Origin: Fidelibacterota bacterium
Lineage (GTDB): Bacteria; Fidelibacterota; UBA2242; JAFGTP01
Reading direction: 5' to 3'
Length of the DNA: 19,635 nucleotides
Assembly (NCBI GenBank): GCA_021735285.1
Contig: JAIPHI010000026.1
Span: 1 to 19,635, forward strand
A program made the position numbers and the translations under genes. The notes under the pieces were generated by a model. The model saw only the letters and a list, made by a program, of their open reading frames with translations. It ran no database searches and was not told the DNA's origin. How positions within the stretch are numbered: position 1 is the first letter of the stretch; every line of letters begins with the position of its first letter. Shown piece after piece: positions 15,624 to 19,635 of this stretch.

Positions 15624-16895
15624 TTACTCGTAACGAAGGGCTTCAATAGGATCGAGGTTCGCGGCTTTTTTAGCCGGGAAGTAGCCAAATATTATACCTA
15701 CTAAACTGCTTACCCCAAATGCTAATAATATCGACCAGAGAGTGACCACAGTATTCCAATCTGTGTAAAGCGTTACAATATAGGTAAGAAGATAGCCCAG
15801 CAGTATTCCACTTATTCCACCGCCTAGACTGATTAATATGGACTCGGTTAAAAATTGAGTTTTAATATCGTTTTTAGTGGCTCCTATAGAACGTCGTAAA
15901 CCAATTTCTCTGGTTCTTTCCAATATTGAAGCCAACATGATATTCATAATACCAATTCCCCCTACAAGTAATGAAATCCCTGCAATGGCACCCATGACTA
16001 TATTGAATATCTTTTGGGTTTCAGCACTTTGCCTTAACAGTTCTTCCGGTACAATCATGTCAAAATTATTAGTTGAATTATGGCGCCGGAATAAAATTTG
16101 TTCTATAATTTGGGAGCAGCCAATCACCTTTTCTCTCTGATCTACATGGACGATCAGCTGATCAAGGGCTGCTTTTTTAGGGTCTCGTTCAAATCTTTGT
16201 CGCAAAGTTTGGAGAGGTATGTAGATCCTATTATTAAAATCTATCTGATTATCTCCTGTCGATCTGACCGGCTTATATTTTAATACTCCAACCACTTTAA
16301 ACCACTGGTCTTTAATTCTGATCTCCTTATCTGGGGCAGCTTTCAATTTGAATAGTTTCCGGGCTATTTCACTACCCAGCACACATACTCTGTTTTTATA
16401 ATCATTATCTCGAAAAGAAAAATAACCTCCGGATTGGAGCTTCAGTTCCATTAGTTTGAAATAGTAAGGGTTTATACCAATAATTTCAACTTCTTCAATA
16501 ATATTTTCATTTTTAACACTCTGTCTAATTGACATTAATCCGGTACCATAATCTAAGTTTTCTATAATGTCTTGGAGAGCATCAACGTCGCCATCGTTTA
16601 ATAAGCGGTCATTATTTTGCAGGTTTGCATTGGACTTGTTTTTAATTATTATGTTTTTTAATCCCAGAGAGCTGATTTGTTTTAGGGCCTTTTTTCGGGC
16701 TCCTTCACCAATAGCCAGCATAGAGATTACAGCGCCAACTCCAAAAACAATCCCGAGCATTGTCAGAAAAGTTCTCATGCGATGCTCTTTCATAGCCTGC
16801 AGGCTGATCATGATCTCCTCACTTTTGAGGAGTTGAAATAGTCTGGACGGGCCTCTTTCCCGCCATTGTTTTAAAATGTTCTTAATAAGTTTCAT
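15624..16895 (-). CDS. MacB-like ABC transporter permease (FtsX/MacB_PCD)
   Basis: A 423-residue inner-membrane subunit of a type VII (MacB/LolCDE-like) ABC exporter. An unusual basic, amphipathic N-terminal stretch of about 40 residues precedes the first membrane helix (41-62, TFLTMLGIVFGVGAVISML). A large periplasmic domain follows (about 65-295), then three helices at about 296-320, 353-377 and 385-405. Between them lies the cytoplasmic coupling segment ERTREIGLRRSIGAT. The C terminus ANLDPIEALRYE is the classic MacB permease ending. No ATP-binding domain is fused. The start lies 8 bases after the stop of the upstream adaptor, so it shares an operon with two HlyD-type adaptors. The cargo is unknown: macrolides, lipoproteins and peptides are all possible for the family. 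The ATPase partner is not in the window. Confidence 0.92.
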   Translation of the reverse strand: MKLIKNILKQWRERGPSRLFQLLKSEEIMISLQAMKEHRMRTFLTMLGIVFGVGAVISMLAIGEGARKKALKQISSLGLKNIIIKNKSNANLQNNDRLLNDGDVDALQDIIENLDYGTGLMSIRQSVKNENIIEEVEIIGINPYYFKLMELKLQSGGYFSFRDNDYKNRVCVLGSEIARKLFKLKAAPDKEIRIKDQWFKVVGVLKYKPVRSTGDNQIDFNNRIYIPLQTLRQRFERDPKKAALDQLIVHVDQREKVIGCSQIIEQILFRRHNSTNNFDMIVPEELLRQSAETQKIFNIVMGAIAGISLLVGGIGIMNIMLASILERTREIGLRRSIGATKNDIKTQFLTESILISLGGGISGILLGYLLTYIVTLYTDWNTVVTLWSILLAFGVSSLVGIIFGYFPAKKAANLDPIEALRYE

Positions 16896-16903
16896 AATGA
16901 TTT

Positions 16904-18190
16904 TTAAGGTCTAAATCTTCTTCTACTTCTGTCTCTTGAATGACTTTCTACTTGCTGTTGATTCTTATTTTTATCTTCGCTTAGGGTTTGATTTTTAATC
17001 TGAATAACATCGTTTACTTTTAGTCCGGATTGCACAATAGTAAAATCGCTATTAGAAATACCAGTTTTGATAGGACGGAAATTACCAGCTTTCGTGTACA
17101 CTCCTGTTACTCCCTCTTTTTGGACGACTGCATCCAAAGGGATGGAGAGTGAACTATCGATTTGTTCGATAATAATTTGGCAGCGGGTGCTCATACCAGG
17201 TTTTAGCCTTTCATCATATTTATCCATTTCAACTTCAATATCAAATACTTTGTTACCTGTAGCACGATCCGTGCTTGCTAAAGAAGCAATCTGTGTAATT
17301 TTGCCGGTATAAACAGTATCCCGGATGGCTTCTACTCGAATATCAACTTTTTGGCCCAGCTTTATTTGAGAGATATCAGATTCGTTAACTGTTAATTGAA
17401 CCTTTCTTTTATTTTGATCCGGAATTTCCAGAAGGGGCATGCCGCGCCAGGGTGTAGAGCCCACCTTCACCTTTTCTCGGCCACTACCACCCCAAATGGT
17501 TTTATAGACTACCAGCCCTTCACCGGGCGATGTTATTCTCAGCTTATCTATATCATCCTGCACCCGTTCTAATTCTAATTTTGCCTGTTTCCTTTTTAAG
17601 CGGGCTTTTTGTAATTCTTTTTGATTAATTTCTTTGGTGGATTCGATTTTATCAAGGAGCTGATTGTAAGAAATTTTACTCTTTTTGAGGCTATACTCGA
17701 TCTCTTTCTGTTTATTTTCGGCTTCATAGATAGAGTTTTTGGCTCTCAATTTCATTTGTTCAAGATTATATTTTTCAATTTTTAATTGACTCTCCAGAGA
17801 TGCCATTTCTTTTTTAATATTAGCCTGCTTGCTCTCATAATCAGCACAAGCATTTTCATAATTATTCTTGGCACTTTGGAGCCTTTCTTGAAATTGGCTT
17901 GCATCAAATTGGATTAAAAAATCGCCTTTCTGCACATAAGCACCTTCATCTACCATTTCTATAATACGAGTATCCCCATGCAAAATAGAAGGCGCCTTTA
18001 TCAAGCGGGATTGAATTGCTTCAATAGTGCCTTTGGCATCTACTGCTTTAATAAATTTATCTCGTGTAACCGTATATAAAATATAATCTTCCTGCTGATT
18101 GGTAATAACATGTTTTGAAATTAGAAAGGAGATCAGGATAAGCGCGAGAATAATAATAGATACTTTGATTTTGCTAAATTTTTTTGTCAT
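16904..18190 (-). CDS. HlyD/MFP-family periplasmic adaptor (second of two), Arg-rich tail
   Basis: A 428-residue membrane-fusion protein that should bridge the inner-membrane permease to an outer-membrane channel. A membrane anchor lies at about 8-26. The lipoyl-like domain is split by a long coiled-coil hairpin (about 97-217, Lys/Glu/Gln-rich) and resumes at SPGEGLVVYK. A beta-barrel follows from about 255 (LEIPDQNKRKVQLTVNESD and LGQKVDIRVEA), then a membrane-proximal domain with SLSIPLDAVVQ and GVYTKAG. The last 20 or so residues are hydrophilic and end with SRDRSRRRFRP, a strongly basic tail unusual for a periplasmic adaptor. It starts 12 bases after the first adaptor, with which it shares the same layout and key phrases, and precedes the permease by 8 bases. 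Confidence 0.92.
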   Translation of the reverse strand: MTKKFSKIKVSIIILALILISFLISKHVITNQQEDYILYTVTRDKFIKAVDAKGTIEAIQSRLIKAPSILHGDTRIIEMVDEGAYVQKGDFLIQFDASQFQERLQSAKNNYENACADYESKQANIKKEMASLESQLKIEKYNLEQMKLRAKNSIYEAENKQKEIEYSLKKSKISYNQLLDKIESTKEINQKELQKARLKRKQAKLELERVQDDIDKLRITSPGEGLVVYKTIWGGSGREKVKVGSTPWRGMPLLEIPDQNKRKVQLTVNESDISQIKLGQKVDIRVEAIRDTVYTGKITQIASLASTDRATGNKVFDIEVEMDKYDERLKPGMSTRCQIIIEQIDSSLSIPLDAVVQKEGVTGVYTKAGNFRPIKTGISNSDFTIVQSGLKVNDVIQIKNQTLSEDKNKNQQQVESHSRDRSRRRFRP

Positions 18191-18202
18191 GATAATGCCT
18201 GT

Positions 18203-19372
18203 TTAAAATTCGGATATTTTTTGATTTGGTAATAAATGCATTTGACTATCCAGGGGCCCTTTAATAAAGGCTTTTCCTTCGCCAAATTTCACCAGTTTAA
18301 TAGGAATCAAATGGTTATTTTCGGTCTTTACACAATAGGTGGAATCAGATTTAAACAGACACCACGAAGGAATACTGAGACAATTTTCAAATTGATCTAT
18401 ATTGATTTTGGCCTTTGCAGTTAGTCCGGGCTTTAGGCGATAATTAATATTTGAATTAATATTTATTTCTACAGGATAGGTTTTTAAATAAGACTGAGAA
18501 TAATCGAAACCGACTATTTTTGATATATAAGCAACTCTTCCGGTAAAAGAAGTATCAGGGTAAGCTTCTACCTGAATAGTAGCTTCCTGGCCGGTTTGAA
18601 GCTTTAAGCGATCCACCTCGTTTAATTCAATTTTTACAATCATATTATCCAGATCGGGGATTTTAACGATTGGTTGCCCGGGAGAGACATTGTCTCCTTT
18701 TTTCAATTTGATATCACTATCTTGCCGGTTAAAATGGACAACTAATCCTCCTCGAGGAGCGAGGATTGAAAGTTCTTGTAAAGTTCTCTGATGATGTTTA
18801 AGCCGCACCCGGGATTGATTAATATCCATTAATACAGAATTCAGCTTGTTTTTATTTAATATTTTCTGTGCTGCGAGGTTTTGCTTTTCCTGGTCTAGAG
18901 AGAGTTCAGCTTTTTTGAGTTCAAGTTCAAGCTCCTTTCTTTCGTTTTCTGAACTATATTGAGCTTGCTCAAGACGGTTCTTATAAATCTGAATTTGAAT
19001 GTTATTTTGTTCAATCTGGCGCTCGATGTCTCGAATTGCTTGTTGGTTTTGTTTAATTGTTATCTCTTTTTGAAAATTCTTTTCCTGCATCTCGCTTTGA
19101 ACAGTTTGTATATCTTCCTGCACTGCATGCGGATCAAATTTTACTATGGTATCTCCCTGTTCTACATAAGTTCCTTCTTCTGCCAGGTATATTATTTGGT
19201 AGGCCATGCCCCAGTTTCGAGGTGTACTAATCACAGTAGAATTGGCAGAAGCCAGTTCTCCGGAGACAGTCATTTTATCAATAGGCTGGGTTTGTGGCAG
19301 ATAATATTCTGCACCTGATAGAATTAGACTTAGAACTAATAGTAGAAAACCTATTCTCAACCATTTATTCAT
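18203..19372 (-). CDS. HlyD/MFP-family periplasmic adaptor (first of two)
   Basis: A 389-residue membrane-fusion protein. It has an N-terminal anchor at about 5-22, then a first lipoyl half (STVISTPRNWG to EQGDTIVKFD, 46-80). A coiled-coil hairpin at about 81-200 is rich in Gln, Glu and Lys. The second lipoyl half is LAPRGGLVVHF. A beta-barrel has VKIPDLDNMIVKIELNEVD and TGQEATIQVEAYPD. The C-terminal part is shorter than in the next gene and contains LSIPSWCLFK. The phrases GGLVV, IPD, NE-x-D, GQ-x3-I-x-VEA and the hairpin layout recur in the downstream adaptor, which suggests an old tandem duplication (inference). I see no strong Shine-Dalgarno sequence. It begins 58 bases after the plsX stop, in an AT-rich gap. 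Confidence 0.92.
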   Translation of the reverse strand: MNKWLRIGFLLLVLSLILSGAEYYLPQTQPIDKMTVSGELASANSTVISTPRNWGMAYQIIYLAEEGTYVEQGDTIVKFDPHAVQEDIQTVQSEMQEKNFQKEITIKQNQQAIRDIERQIEQNNIQIQIYKNRLEQAQYSSENERKELELELKKAELSLDQEKQNLAAQKILNKNKLNSVLMDINQSRVRLKHHQRTLQELSILAPRGGLVVHFNRQDSDIKLKKGDNVSPGQPIVKIPDLDNMIVKIELNEVDRLKLQTGQEATIQVEAYPDTSFTGRVAYISKIVGFDYSQSYLKTYPVEININSNINYRLKPGLTAKAKINIDQFENCLSIPSWCLFKSDSTYCVKTENNHLIPIKLVKFGEGKAFIKGPLDSQMHLLPNQKISEF

Positions 19373-19430
19373 ATTAAATTAAACCGATTATAAAAAATTG
19401 AACTATTTTTTGCTTTTTAGACCGGTTACA

Positions 19431-19635
19431 CTATTCATTTGTTTGGAAATGGGATTCAAATTCTGAAATGACACGTGACATTGTACTACATACATCATCT
19501 CTGTAGGTCTTTGCAGCAACTTTGATAGCATTGTAGATAGCTTTGGAATTACTGCGGCCATGCGCCTTGATTGTAATTTCTTTAAATCCTAGAATAGGCG
19601 CGCCTCCATATTCGGAATAATCTGTGAATTCCTTG
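19431..19635 (-). CDS. plsX: PlsX, phosphate acyltransferase (C-terminal fragment)
   Basis: The last 67 codons of an open frame that runs out of the right edge, starting KEFTDYSEYGGAPILGF. PlsX makes acyl-phosphate from acyl-ACP for PlsY in phospholipid synthesis. The pattern YGGAPILG-x-KEITIKAHGRSNSKAIYNAIKVA is the characteristic PlsX C-terminal block (family YGGAPLLG-x-HG-x-S-x-AI-x-NAI). Its stop (TAG) lies 58 bases before the first adaptor gene on the same strand. PlsX is commonly beside rpmF and fabH, which would be outside the window to the right, so this cannot be checked. Confidence 0.9.
   Translation of the reverse strand, partial: KEFTDYSEYGGAPILGFKEITIKAHGRSNSKAIYNAIKVAAKTYRDDVCSTMSRVISEFESHFQTNE

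Overview
The window looks like a chromosomal, housekeeping stretch from an AT-rich Gram-negative bacterium. A complete early lipid A pathway, BamA and a Skp/OmpH chaperone show that it has an outer membrane. Three things point to the FCB group (Bacteroidetes and relatives): the gene order uppS-bamA-ompH, the fusion of LpxC to FabZ, and an LpxA whose C-terminal region has the FCB-like pattern EPxxYxGLNxxGLRRR. Many genes carry good Shine-Dalgarno sequences (AGGAG, AGGAGG, GAGGTGAT), and most Bacteroidetes proper make little use of these. I therefore lean towards a deeper FCB lineage such as Marinimicrobia, KSB1 or Calditrichota. That placement is inference; no rRNA is present. No phage, insertion sequence, tRNA, rRNA or CRISPR is visible, and no gene-free stretch exceeds 200 bases.

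Positions 2-1971 (+): the 3' end of priA (replication restart helicase), then gpmI (glycolytic phosphoglycerate mutase), closed by a clear hairpin terminator at about 1990-2031.

Positions 2160-12190 (+): a ten-kilobase envelope-biogenesis block: uppS, bamA, ompH/skp, lpxD, lpxC-fabZ, lpxA, an unrecognised exported protein, dxr and rseP. It joins isoprenoid precursor supply (Dxr), the undecaprenyl carrier (UppS), lipid A assembly (LpxA, LpxC, LpxD, with FabZ supplying the fatty-acid elongation step), outer-membrane protein insertion (BamA, Skp) and the site-2 protease that usually reports envelope damage. From ompH to rseP the genes are almost contiguous, with gaps of 2-17 bases or overlaps, and five of these seven start at GTG or TTG. 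cdsA and lpxB, common members of such clusters elsewhere, are absent.

Positions 12187-12906 (-): a secreted DUF3108 protein, convergent with rseP; the two stop codons overlap on a shared TTAA. Positions 13109-14518 (+): an iron-sulfur 23S rRNA m5U methyltransferase of the RlmD/TrmA family, divergent from the DUF3108 gene.

Positions 14554-19635 (-): a leftward gene run read as plsX (3' end only), two tandem HlyD-type periplasmic adaptors, a MacB-like ABC permease and rlmN. The two adaptors and the permease look like one efflux or export system, but no ATP-binding subunit is visible next to them.

I found no clearly new biological system. The most useful leads are the unknown exported protein embedded between lpxA and dxr, and the two-adaptor transporter lacking a linked ATPase.
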